From: Durusdinium trenchii
Lineage: Eukaryota > Sar > Dinophyceae > Suessiales > Symbiodiniaceae
DNA length: 64,000 bases
Reading direction: 5' to 3'
NCBI GenBank assembly: GCA_963970005.1
Contig: CAXAMN010027439.1
Location: 75,342 to 139,341 of the forward strand
Under the pieces are notes generated by a model. That model was not told the DNA's origin and did no database searches. It saw nothing but the letters and a program-made list of their open reading frames with translations. The position numbers were made by a program, and so were the translations under genes. This document shows, piece by piece, positions 10,701 through 18,752 of this stretch (positions are counted from its first letter, which is position 1; each line of letters starts with the position of its first letter).

Positions 10701-11640
10701 CTAGCCATGTTTTTTGCTAAATGGTTTCGACCATTTAGCATAGTATTCTTTATCTTGACCGCCACGGCGGCGTTTTCGGCCTGTGGCTTCATAGGTTTTT
10801 TTACGGGCTGATTTCTTGGCATCCGCACAATGCAGTGCCAATTCGGCCTCAGACATGTGAGGAGCGATGTCATCTTCCTCAGTGCAGGAAGAAACTTCTG
10901 TTGGTAGCGGAGCTGTCACCGCAGAAACCACCGTGTTCTTCGAAGACGATGGGTTGGCTGCAGCTGTCACCTCACTAACCACTGTGTTTGCATCCATGTT
11001 CTTCGAAGACGAAGAGTTTGGTGCAGCTTTCACCATGTCGTCATCGTCAGTGTCCGTATGTATATTTAGTTCCACGAATTTCGAAGATGAAGAGGGATGG
11101 TCAGGCACTGCAGTTTGTGGATTCGATGCTGCAAAAGAAATCGCATCGTCTTCGTCCTGTCACATAAACAAAAGAGTGGCCTGAGAGTCAGTTCTTGATG
11201 TTAAACATACGATGAGCCCAAGGTCTGTGTCATACAAAATGTGCTTATGTACCCACAGAAACACGTCGGACACTAGGAAAGATGGCTGTCCTCCTCCTTG
11301 GTCTGCAACCGCTGCAACCACTGGGTTTCTTTATTGAGGTCGTAGCCGTAGCCCTCAACGGTTTCAATGGACTCAGTCTTTGCGTCTCCGACCTGTGTTG
11401 TGGAAGTGTGGAGTATCTCTCAATAAGGACATGTTTTCCAAAAATACTTTTGGTCTGAAAACCAAAACTTGAGTCAAAACTTGAGTCGAAACTTGCAATA
11501 CGAATGAGGCAAGAGACATTGTCCTCAGTTGTGTTTTCAGACTGGCTCTTCTCCACTGAAAGAGGCTTCGCCGCACCAGGTTCCTGCTTCACCTGCAAAA
11601 CACCTTTTCGCCGACGTTTCCATGGTGGCGGTTCCTCCAT
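10701..11640 (-). CDS. transposon cargo protein, Lys/Arg- and Ser-rich, probably three exons
   Basis: Leftmost cargo gene. The first ATG (11638-11640) starts EEPPPWKRRRKGVLQVKQEP; exon 1 probably ends at 11518 before a GT. Exon 2 (from 11392, after ACAACACAG) reads VGDAKTESIETVEGYGYDLN, then TQWLQRLQTKEEDSHLS; its donor is not resolved. Exon 3 (11156-10701) starts DEDDAISFAASNPQ, holds three spaced SSSK segments among acidic stretches, and ends RKRRRGGQDKEYYAKWSKPF. The mix of acidic and basic low-complexity segments suggests a nuclear DNA- or chromatin-associated protein, but no domain was recognised. Palindromes lie 21 nt after the stop and about 280 nt before the start. The minus-strand reading is supported by the coding-like exon 2, which is not in the longest open frame. 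Intron count and exact joins are inference. Confidence 0.5.
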
Positions 11641-11920
11641 AGTCTGGGGGTCGTATTTAGACTGCAAGGCAGTGAGCTATATTATATTCAAAACGCTTGT
11701 CCTCGTCATGTATGTTGTTTGTGGGTATATTTGTCTTGTCTGTTGTTTCTGACTTGCGTTTGTCCTAACATGTCGTGACTATATGTCATTTTGTTTGCGC
11801 TTTGTGTTTCAACCATGCTATACGTCATGTATATTCGTTCGTGAGGTGGATATATAGCTGCTTGAGACCATTCACATAATTTGAGCCTGTTTACTTGTAA
11901 AGTGTCACAAGCAATCACAT

Positions 11921-11941
11921 CAGAGCGTCCGTAGGGCCGCT
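11921..11941 (+). repeat. punctuation palindrome, copy 3
   Basis: CAGAGCGTCC-GTAG-GGCCGCT, between the cargo genes at 10701-11640 and 12191-12560. Confidence 0.9.
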
Positions 11942-12190
11942 GTCAAGATACCCTTTCATTATATAGAACTGGCTCATCTTCCTAAAAGCATATATGCAAT
12001 AGGCAACAGTTGGCTCAAATAACATTGGGATGAAACAAATCGCAGTATCCAGGACTACTATAGACACACTATTTTCCAAATCAGGGAAGCTGAACGTGCT
12101 CGAATTTAGTTGTTGCATTTGTAAATTTGAACTTGGAAGTTCAGCATGAATTGCATGCATTGCTTTGTATGCCCACCCACGTACTTGGGT

Positions 12191-12560
12191 TTAAGGTCTA
12201 GGGAAAAACCTGACACCTCGGAACCTCAGCTCACGTTTCAGCAAATCTGCAAAGTCAAGCGCGTTTTCCCATTCCTTGATGGATGGCAAGTGGGTGACAT
12301 CACTCCAAAGAAGTAAATTGGGTTCAGGGCGGTTTTCTGAATTCATTTCCACATGTGCAAACACTTTTGAATCCCACAAACTGCTGACAAGACTCACTCC
12401 GACTCAAGTAGAGATAGTGCCTCATCAGCCGGGATGCTGGCAAACATTTGATCAGCTTCTCCTGATTGTCCCGGGCTTGCTTCTTCAGGGTCTCAACATG
12501 GACATGCTGCGCTTGTAGCCGCCATGGCGCAGTTGAAGGTGGCGCCATTTCACGTTTCAT
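12191..12560 (-). pseudogene. broken cargo gene of the transposon
   Basis: Starts at ATG 12558-12560 with KREMAPPSTAPWRLQAQ and continues through LKKQARDNQEKLIKCLPASR. Near 12400-12324 the coding character moves to a +1 frame that reads LVSSLWDSKVFAHVEMNSEN, then HLPSIKEWENALDFADLLKR and ends at 12191. The two halves sit in one inter-palindrome interval, so they are most simply one gene with a one-base insertion or a missed small intron. No family was recognised. The remaining 12160-11942 carries only a frame that reads through the palindrome and is probably non-coding. Confidence 0.4.
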
Positions 12561-12700
12561 ATTTCCGGTCTTTCAACGCCTGAAGCCGAGGAGCCTCGTT
12601 TACTAAAGGAGTGTTGCGAAATAAAGGCCAGGAACACAAGACAAGAAGCAACAAAAAAGGGTTGCAAAAACCAGGCAAACAAACACAAGAAAAACATCCG

Positions 12701-12721
12701 CAGAGCGTCCCTAAGGCCGCT
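12701..12721 (+). repeat. punctuation palindrome, copy 4
   Basis: CAGAGCGTCC-CTAA-GGCCGCT, 128 nt after the stop of the gene ending at 12850. In the sense of the genes it is preceded by an A-rich run (GAAAAAGAAGG). Confidence 0.92.
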
Positions 12722-12849
12722 GCCTTCTTTTTCCGGCGCGCTTTCACCCAGGATGGACGCTTCAAGCTGAGCCCGGCATGAGAAGCTTCACTTAATTGGA
12801 AGCAAGCCGTGTCGACTGAACACAGCTATCCCACATACAGGCCAAGACT

Positions 12850-14241
12850 TCATTTCTTGGCCTTGCTGAAAAGCTTGTGCATTCGCTCACATTGGCTGAA
12901 GACGCCCTTCATCTCCTTCACAGTGCTGGCCAACGATTTCGCATCGAACCTTAGGTTTTCCTTCATCTGGCCAGGCTGAAGGGTTTTCAAGCCCTCTTGG
13001 CACTCCGCCGTCATCAAGGTGAGCTCTTCTCCAACTTTTTCGAGATCCTCAACGGCCTGCATGGGAAGCATGTGCTTGTTTGCGAGATGCTGAATGAAAG
13101 TCTTCTGCAGACTGGTGAGAGTATCCAATCCTTTTTGAGCAAGCTTCGTCACTTGGGTGTTGTGGCGCTTCAGTTGCGCCTCCTTTCGCTTCTTTTCCTT
13201 TTCTGTCATTTCCTCTGCTTCTTCTGGGTGCTTATTGTCTTCGTCCTGTGTCTGCAACTTCGCCTTCCCAGGTGATTCTGTCGGCATCCAAGCCAATTCT
13301 TCGAGTGCCTGTTCTGAGCCAGCATCAGCTGCTCCGTCCTCAAGAGTCCTGGAACTCTTACCACGAGCAAGCTGCAAGTGGCATTCAGCCTTTCTCTTCC
13401 TGACCTGGCCTTCAAAGGAAGCGATCATGTTCTCCACTTTCTCTGCCACGTAGGCCTTGCTCACCGTTTTGAGCGGGATGGCGAACGTCTCTCCAAGCAA
13501 AGGGTGGTCCTCCTTCTCGCCTTTGCGGATGTCCTCCTCTTGGTACCCTTTCTGGATCCACACGCTCAAAGGCAAGAACTTACTGGTGAACTCTGCCTTG
13601 GCGATCTCGTACTGTTTCTTCTCCAAGGTGATCATCAGTGAGGCCCTGATGGATCCATAGTCCAACCTCCCTTGCTTCTGGATGATGTCGTTGCAAGACT
13701 TCCAGAAAGCAATTTGCTGGTCCTGAGAAAGTCCTTTGAAGGATGGCACTGGCCAAGTTCCCAAGTTGCGGCTCAACATTGTAGCAGCCGAGTTGCATCC
13801 TTTGCAAACGACATGGTTCCTTGGCTCCCCCTTGCTCTTGTTCACCAATGCGGTGACGGTGCATGGCATCTGGCACTTTCTGCACACAGGAGCCTGCATT
13901 GCTTCCTCCACCTGGTTCCAAATGGGGTTGACAACTTGAGCATCATTTCGCTCACTTAGGGGTTCACTCTTTGGCTGTGTCAAATCCACTGCTGGCTTCA
14001 CTGCTTGCGACTCAGGCAGGGTCTTCGCATCTGCTTCGATCATGGTTTGGAGCGTTTTTTTGCACTCTTCCGCGTTCATGAAGGCAAACAACTTAGCATC
14101 TGCATCCTTTGCAGCTTCCACATCAAGGGGTTTGGATGTGGACGGTGTCACTTCCTTTGCTGCAGAACCCTGACTGTCAGGATCATTTGGCAAAGGATTC
14201 GTCTCGACCTGGGGCATTTGACTTTCGTGAACCTCAGCCAT
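12850..14241 (-). CDS. transposon cargo protein with zinc-ribbon-like CxxC pair and coiled-coil tail
   Basis: 463 codons from ATG 14239-14241 (AEVHESQMPQVETNPLPND); the frame is open further upstream but contains no earlier ATG. The first 110 residues are acidic and disordered-looking. C120xxC123 and C146xxC149 could bind one zinc ion. A central region (NLGTWPVPSFKGLSQDQQ, then AFWKSCNDIIQKQGRLDY and YVAEKVENMIASFEGQVRKR) looks folded. From about residue 350 the protein is Lys/Glu-rich and helical (EEMTEKEKKRKEAQLKRH), then a coiled-coil-like tail ends FSKAKK. No catalytic motif is visible. It could be an accessory DNA-binding protein comparable in role to the second protein of plant CACTA elements; that comparison rests on context only. 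Palindromes lie about 200 nt before the start and 128 nt after the stop. Confidence 0.72.
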   Translation of the reverse strand: MAEVHESQMPQVETNPLPNDPDSQGSAAKEVTPSTSKPLDVEAAKDADAKLFAFMNAEECKKTLQTMIEADAKTLPESQAVKPAVDLTQPKSEPLSERNDAQVVNPIWNQVEEAMQAPVCRKCQMPCTVTALVNKSKGEPRNHVVCKGCNSAATMLSRNLGTWPVPSFKGLSQDQQIAFWKSCNDIIQKQGRLDYGSIRASLMITLEKKQYEIAKAEFTSKFLPLSVWIQKGYQEEDIRKGEKEDHPLLGETFAIPLKTVSKAYVAEKVENMIASFEGQVRKRKAECHLQLARGKSSRTLEDGAADAGSEQALEELAWMPTESPGKAKLQTQDEDNKHPEEAEEMTEKEKKRKEAQLKRHNTQVTKLAQKGLDTLTSLQKTFIQHLANKHMLPMQAVEDLEKVGEELTLMTAECQEGLKTLQPGQMKENLRFDAKSLASTVKEMKGVFSQCERMHKLFSKAKK

Positions 14242-14440
14242 CAGCCAAAAAGAATTGGCAGCTCTGTGAACACTGAACCCCGGGGCGTTCCTTGCAGCCA
14301 AGCTCTCATTGTAAAAACAAATGCTCACATGTGACTCTCTGATTGCAATGAAGAAAGACTTGAACAATGAAGACAAAGAACTGCTGCAAATGTATATGCA
14401 ACGCTGACTGTTTTGGTTTCTGAGGAACAAATCCTTCAAA

Positions 14441-14461
14441 CAGAGCGTCCCTTAGGCCGCT
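14441..14461 (+). repeat. punctuation palindrome, copy 5
   Basis: CAGAGCGTCC-CTTA-GGCCGCT, 91 nt after the stop of the gene ending at 14553. An A-rich run (AAAAAATTGAGAAAG) precedes it in gene sense. Confidence 0.92.
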
Positions 14462-14552
14462 TGCTTTCTCAATTTTTTATACCAAAGCATTGCGCACCTA
14501 TAGCTCCAGTACCTATGAGCTGACACATGCAATGCAATAGCCATCATCGTAC

Positions 14553-15297
14553 TCACTTGGCAGATGGGCGTTTAAAAGTTGCCGCCGGCCTCTTCTTCCT
14601 TGTAGCTGGGCCCTTCGCAGACGGGCGCTTCATAATCTTCTGTGAGGCCTTTACCTTCATCTTCTCATCTTCGACTGTTTTCTTAGGTCTGCCTGTTGTC
14701 GCCGTGCCTGCTTTGGCTCTGCTGGAAGAGGGATATGTCGGTGGATCTCCGTTGGACCACTCGACCTCCACCGGAACGACCTGCTCCACCACGCTTTGGT
14801 CCCAGAAGGCCCGGGAAATAATCTTGCCAAGGAAGATAAACTGAAGGGTGAACAAGTTCACCTTGTCCAGAAGCATCCTCGCAATCTGCCGCCATGTGGT
14901 CTGGTTGTTGACCACTTTGTGCAAGAGCTCGGTCCCACCAATCATGTGACATGAGATGCGAGACTCAACCTCGCCCTTCTCCAGGTGGACAGTGACTGGC
15001 ACTGTAGGCGCTCCAAACTCGACCTTGCAAAGCAACCAGTCAGACCCGCTGTGCTCGGAAGCAGCTCGACGAAGTAGCAGGCCCTGCGACCAAAAGCGCT
15101 CAAGGCGATATTTTATCGCCACACATGGAGCCAAAGTCAGATAAAAAGACTCATTGTGATGTTCCACCCACAAGCGGCTCAAACGATTCGAGCCCTCATT
15201 GCCCAAGGAGCCCCACTCATTCAAAGGTTTTTTCGATGAGCTTGGAGTACATCGAGGTGTCACCATTGACCTGCATCCAATGCCACTTCAGATTCAT
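14553..15297 (-). CDS. transposon cargo protein with MKRPSAK/KRPAA basic tail
   Basis: The uninterrupted frame from ATG 15266 gives 237 residues. A better start may be ATG 15297: that frame reads MNLKWHWMQVNGDTSMYSKL then IEKTFE and stops beside a run of six A, where the strongly coding frame (NEWGSLGNEGSNRLSRLWVE) takes over after a +1 shift. So this copy may carry a one-base insertion. The middle (FYLTLAPCVAIKYRLERFW, then CHMIGGTELLHKVVNN) looks folded but matches no family known to me. The last 40 residues are strongly basic: MKRPSAK, KKRPAATFKRPSAK, similar to the tail of the 18753-20252 protein, suggesting DNA or chromatin binding. Palindromes flank it at 14441 and 15659. Confidence 0.62.
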
Positions 15298-15458
15298 CAG
15301 AAAGATCGGATCCGGCTAGATCTCTATTTCAAAAATTGAGCCAAACTTCAATACATCATCCAAATTATGGTTTCAATCTATCTTTGAAAATGTACACAAA
15401 AACTAGAAATTTACACATCTAAACATAAAATTTTGATTGTTTTTTCTTGATTGAAAAT

Positions 15459-15618
15459 GAATGTATCGGAATGTATCGGAATGTATCGGGTCATCCTGGG
15501 GGCTATGAAAAGTAAAGCCGATACATCCCGATACATTCCGATACATTCCGATACATTCTGGGGAGTATGAAAAGTAAAGCCAATACATCCCGATACATTC
15601 CGATACATTCCGATACAT
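15459..15618. repeat. tandem and inverted CGATACATTC cluster
   Basis: Three GAATGTATCG units (15459-15489) face two longer blocks of CGATACATTC units (15519-15559 and 15580-15618). The two blocks belong to a direct duplication of about 61 bp that also includes a CTGGGG-AGTATGAAAAGTAAAGCC-type segment. The units can fold into a long stem. The cluster lies in the presumed 5' leader of the 14553-15297 gene. Confidence 0.88.
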
Positions 15619-15658
15619 CTGAACACTACGTTAGGTTTCTTGAAAACCCTGGTCATAA

Positions 15659-15679
15659 CAGAGCGTCCCTGAGGCCGCT
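15659..15679 (+). repeat. punctuation palindrome, copy 6
   Basis: CAGAGCGTCC-CTGA-GGCCGCT, 40 nt after the stop of the gene ending at 15720. Confidence 0.93.
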
Positions 15680-15719
15680 TGCGTGCTCCTTTTTATTTCT
15701 TTCTCCTTGCGTGCTCCTT

Positions 15720-16151
15720 TCATTTGAGTGCCTCACCAAGCTTCATGATGTCGTCCTTGAGGTTCTCCAAGAGAGGGCGGTACTCGATGAAGGTCTCGCT
15801 GATCACCAAGGCGTCCACCCAAAACTTTAGAAAGTTGACCTCGCGGTTCATCAACTCAGCGAATCGATGGTTCTTCAGAGCCCCTTCGCGCATGGATGTG
15901 GTGCCAATGGCCGGCGCCAACGATTGCATGGTCACAGAGGCAAAGTTCTCGATGGACACGTCGCACTTCTTCACCATTGAGCTGCGACCGCAGGCCACAA
16001 TGAAGAAACCCCATGCCTCCACATTGAGCTCTTCCCGAGAAACTGTCTCCAAAACCAGCCTTGCAGCTTCTTTGAGCCCTTCGTCAAACTCATCGTCATA
16101 GTCGCAGCATTGAATGAGCTTGATGGCCAAATCGTTCTCGCTATGCTCCAT
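15720..16151 (-). CDS. small helical cargo protein of the transposon
   Basis: 143 codons from ATG 16149-16151 (MEHSENDLAIKLIQCCDYDD). The protein looks all-helical and acidic: EFDEGLKEAARLVLETVSRE, then NVEAWGFFIVACGRSS, and a C-terminal helix YRPLLENLKDDIMKLGEALK. No known domain, signal peptide or membrane segment was recognised. It occupies one whole inter-palindrome interval, with its start about 150 nt after copy 7 and its stop 40 nt before copy 6. Expression and function are unknown; the intact frame and biased composition support a real gene. Confidence 0.65.
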   Translation of the reverse strand: MEHSENDLAIKLIQCCDYDDEFDEGLKEAARLVLETVSREELNVEAWGFFIVACGRSSMVKKCDVSIENFASVTMQSLAPAIGTTSMREGALKNHRFAELMNREVNFLKFWVDALVISETFIEYRPLLENLKDDIMKLGEALK

Positions 16152-16303
16152 GGCGAGCTTTGAATCTGAAAACCGTGCCAGCTTGAACTTGGAACCTGTG
16201 ATGGCTCAAACATTGCTCTCCACCGACAGCCAAAGCAGTTTAAACAAAGCGACACATGATCCGTGAGGCCTATACCCCTTGTCTCACTATACACACGAAG
16301 CAG

Positions 16304-16324
16304 CAGAGCGTCCCTGAGGCCGCT
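16304..16324 (+). repeat. punctuation palindrome, copy 7
   Basis: CAGAGCGTCC-CTGA-GGCCGCT, only 18 nt after the transposase stop at 16343. An A-rich run (AAAAAGGAAAAAGG) lies between them in gene sense. Confidence 0.93.
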
Positions 16325-16342
16325 TACCTTTTTCCTTTTTCT

Positions 16343-18391
16343 TCAATAGCTGACAACAATATAGTTGCCTTGTTTCCACCACAAGATCGGACTAAATATG
16401 CGCGCTGATTGCTGCGCCAAATTGACAAGGAACTCAGAGCCAGCATCTCGCCATTGGCTGAAGTGCCAAGCATCTCCACCATCAGCTTGACTGACGCGCT
16501 CCAATCCTTTAAGACAGAGATAGTAAACAGCCTGTCCCGGGCCCCTTGGAAACACAGCTAAGCAATGATTTATTTGACCGCCGCAGCTTTGCTTGTTGTC
16601 AAAGAAGCACAGGTCACCACTGTGGTATTCAAGGTAGTTGTACCGGCATCCCTGAGCTACCTCTGCCGAAATACAATGCATCTTCGCAGCTACATCTGGA
16701 GCGGATTTGCCATTCAGAAGACATGGATCCGCTGTTTTCTCCTTCAGCTGTTCCTCCTGAACCATGAGCAGCTTGTTCAAGACCGCAGATTCAAAACCGC
16801 CGTTGTAAGGAAAATTTTTTCCGCAATTTTTGTACACCCTGTGCTTTCGTTCAGTTGCCCAGCAATCCAACGTTTGGGATTGTAAGTCCAGACCTTCAGC
16901 ACAGTGAAAATTGAAATGGTGTTTGGGCTTCACTGCTTGCTTCCCATACACTGCGACATATACACCCAAATGTTCGGCGACAAGGTTATTGATGAGCTCA
17001 CTCGAAGACAGACGTGGCTTACATTTTCCAGCCTTCAACCTGAAGTACCACCGGCACAAACACGACAAACAAGTCAGTGATCTAATCTGGCCAGTCAACG
17101 CAGTATGGCTGGACAACACGTGTCGCGCAAACACCTCCAGTATGAACAACGCCAAAACACAATGGCTGGCATCACCACCATATGTCGGCTTCTCTATGTA
17201 CTTGGAGTCGAAAACACGCTTCAGCCGACAATCATGTCCACTGCGGTTCATGTTGAACCCAGACTCTTCGCAAAACCTTTGCAAATCATGTAGCGTCAGG
17301 CCAGTGCTTTGCTTCACAGCATCCCAAAACAAACACACTTCAATGCACGCAATACCATTGCTGAAAAGGCAATGCAGGAAGTCATAGTAGCATCGACTCG
17401 GGGGGAGAAGACACCGAGCGATCGGATCTGCGAGGAGCCCACTGCTGCAAAATGAAAACCCATACACTTGCTCCCGTTTGACGATTTCATTTTGTGGCAA
17501 CTCGTCATGTGCGCGCCTCAAGCGTTCAATGACATCAAACACTTCTTGGTCAGTGTACTTCAAGAATGATCTATAATTTGCTTCTGTGATGTCTTTGACG
17601 GTCTCACCATCTTGCAAGTCAAACGAAGCACCATGCCACTTGCTCACTATATTGTAGCATTTGCTACAGGGTTTCATCCCTGCAGCGCCTTTGCTGCCCA
17701 GAACACTCCGCAAAGCAGCCTCATCTGTGATGAGCGCATGAAGCTTGCAACGAAACAGCCAGTGTTCACCTTCCAGCTCCACACTAAAGCCGCTTCTGTG
17801 TAGGATGCCGTGATCCGAATGATGCCAATGCAGCAAGATGTTTTTGAACACTTCGCTCAGGCCACCACACACAGAGGCAGCCTTGCCATTGGTGATGACT
17901 CCGCCCACCAACCAAAACTCTTGAAGCCCGATCCTGGGCCCCATTTCCAAGAAAGTAAGGTAGATGAGGTGGCTCTTCTTTGGGTTGCAAGGGTTCAGCG
18001 GGTTTCCACTCACAGTCTCATCCACATAGGCAACCATACTCAATGGTTCAGAGACACAACTCAATGCTTCGCGCGCCGCTTTGGCGAACTCACGCGATTG
18101 TTGGCAATACCGCTGCAACAGCAACTGCAAGTTGGTGACATATACAGTCTGGCCATCCACATTCAGCTCTTCAATGTACGTCTGCTTGTATTCTGAGGCC
18201 GCTTTCGCCACTCTGTTGGTAATGGACTTCGCCTCACGCTTCTTGTCTTGCTCTGAGGGCGCTTCATCATGAGCCAGGGTAACAGCAACTTCAGCAGCCT
18301 GCCTCACAGAGCAGTTTGGAAGGCCAGCAAGCTTTTGCGCCTGACGAGAGTTGAGACAAAGGTCTGCGTGCGCTTTTCTTTTGTTGGCCAT
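16343..18391 (-). CDS. CACTA/Plavaka-like transposase
   Basis: 682 residues from ATG 18389-18391 (MANKRKAHADLCLNSRQAQK); upstream the frame stays open only through apparent leader without another ATG. Features: D124 in AYVDETVSGNPLNP; LIYLTFLEMGPRIGL, resembling the strand after the first catalytic Asp; CKLHALITDEAALRSVLG with D223, then a C242xxC245 pair; YYDFLHCLFSNGI with D337 and H340; and KPKHHFNFHCAEGLDL (488-503) followed by WATERKHRVYK with E514, the PKHH...E..H arrangement of CMC-type DDE transposases. Which acidic residues are catalytic is inference. The enzyme would bind the terminal and subterminal repeats and cut the element out. The frame is intact, so this copy could be active. 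Size and order suit the family, but no sequence search was run. Palindromes lie 18 nt after the stop and about 250 nt before the start. Confidence 0.72.
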   Translation of the reverse strand: MANKRKAHADLCLNSRQAQKLAGLPNCSVRQAAEVAVTLAHDEAPSEQDKKREAKSITNRVAKAASEYKQTYIEELNVDGQTVYVTNLQLLLQRYCQQSREFAKAAREALSCVSEPLSMVAYVDETVSGNPLNPCNPKKSHLIYLTFLEMGPRIGLQEFWLVGGVITNGKAASVCGGLSEVFKNILLHWHHSDHGILHRSGFSVELEGEHWLFRCKLHALITDEAALRSVLGSKGAAGMKPCSKCYNIVSKWHGASFDLQDGETVKDITEANYRSFLKYTDQEVFDVIERLRRAHDELPQNEIVKREQVYGFSFCSSGLLADPIARCLLPPSRCYYDFLHCLFSNGIACIEVCLFWDAVKQSTGLTLHDLQRFCEESGFNMNRSGHDCRLKRVFDSKYIEKPTYGGDASHCVLALFILEVFARHVLSSHTALTGQIRSLTCLSCLCRWYFRLKAGKCKPRLSSSELINNLVAEHLGVYVAVYGKQAVKPKHHFNFHCAEGLDLQSQTLDCWATERKHRVYKNCGKNFPYNGGFESAVLNKLLMVQEEQLKEKTADPCLLNGKSAPDVAAKMHCISAEVAQGCRYNYLEYHSGDLCFFDNKQSCGGQINHCLAVFPRGPGQAVYYLCLKGLERVSQADGGDAWHFSQWRDAGSEFLVNLAQQSARIFSPILWWKQGNYIVVSY

Positions 18392-18642
18392 TGCAAAGTC
18401 AGCATCAGGTGTATGCGCACACTTGTGTACATAAAAAACATAAGAACTATCCAAAATTGATTTGCCAAAGGCTGACAAGAGTGTGTGTTTGTGCGTCTGT
18501 GTGCACCTATAAAAAATGTTCCTTGACTGCCTTACTAACTGTTTATAGATGATGCTGGTAGAGATTGCGGCCACATGAAATTGAAAGACCTGAAACATAC
18601 ACAGTAACAAACTCAAGCACAAAACACACAAGCAAACACAAA

Positions 18643-18663
18643 CAGAGCGTCCAAGTGGCCGCT
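18643..18663 (+). repeat. punctuation palindrome, copy 8
   Basis: CAGAGCGTCC-AAGT-GGCCGCT, in the first unit of the 49-bp duplication. Confidence 0.92.
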
Positions 18664-18691
18664 ATCCACAAAACACACAAGCAAACACAAA

Positions 18692-18712
18692 CAGAGCGTC
18701 CAAGTGGCCGCT
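18692..18712 (+). repeat. punctuation palindrome, copy 9
   Basis: CAGAGCGTCC-AAGT-GGCCGCT, identical to copy 8 and 40 nt after the stop of the gene ending at 18753. Confidence 0.92.
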
Positions 18713-18752
18713 GTTAGCTCAATTTTCATCTTTTTTCCAACACCACTTCTGA

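Larger units (their letters stand above)
18618..18712 (+). repeat. tandem duplication of a 49-bp unit containing the palindrome
   Basis: Two near-identical units (18618-18663 and 18667-18712), each a CACAAAACACACAAGCAAAC leader plus one palindrome. Confidence 0.93.

Noticed and set aside
10521-10811. Plus-strand 96-codon hydrophobic frame at the left end of the DNA transposon
   Set aside because: It is antisense to the cargo gene, runs through two palindromes, and its Phe/Leu richness comes from a T-rich tract.
11915-12160. Minus-strand 81-codon frame
   Set aside because: It reads straight through palindrome copy 3 and has no motif; the palindrome is better treated as non-coding.
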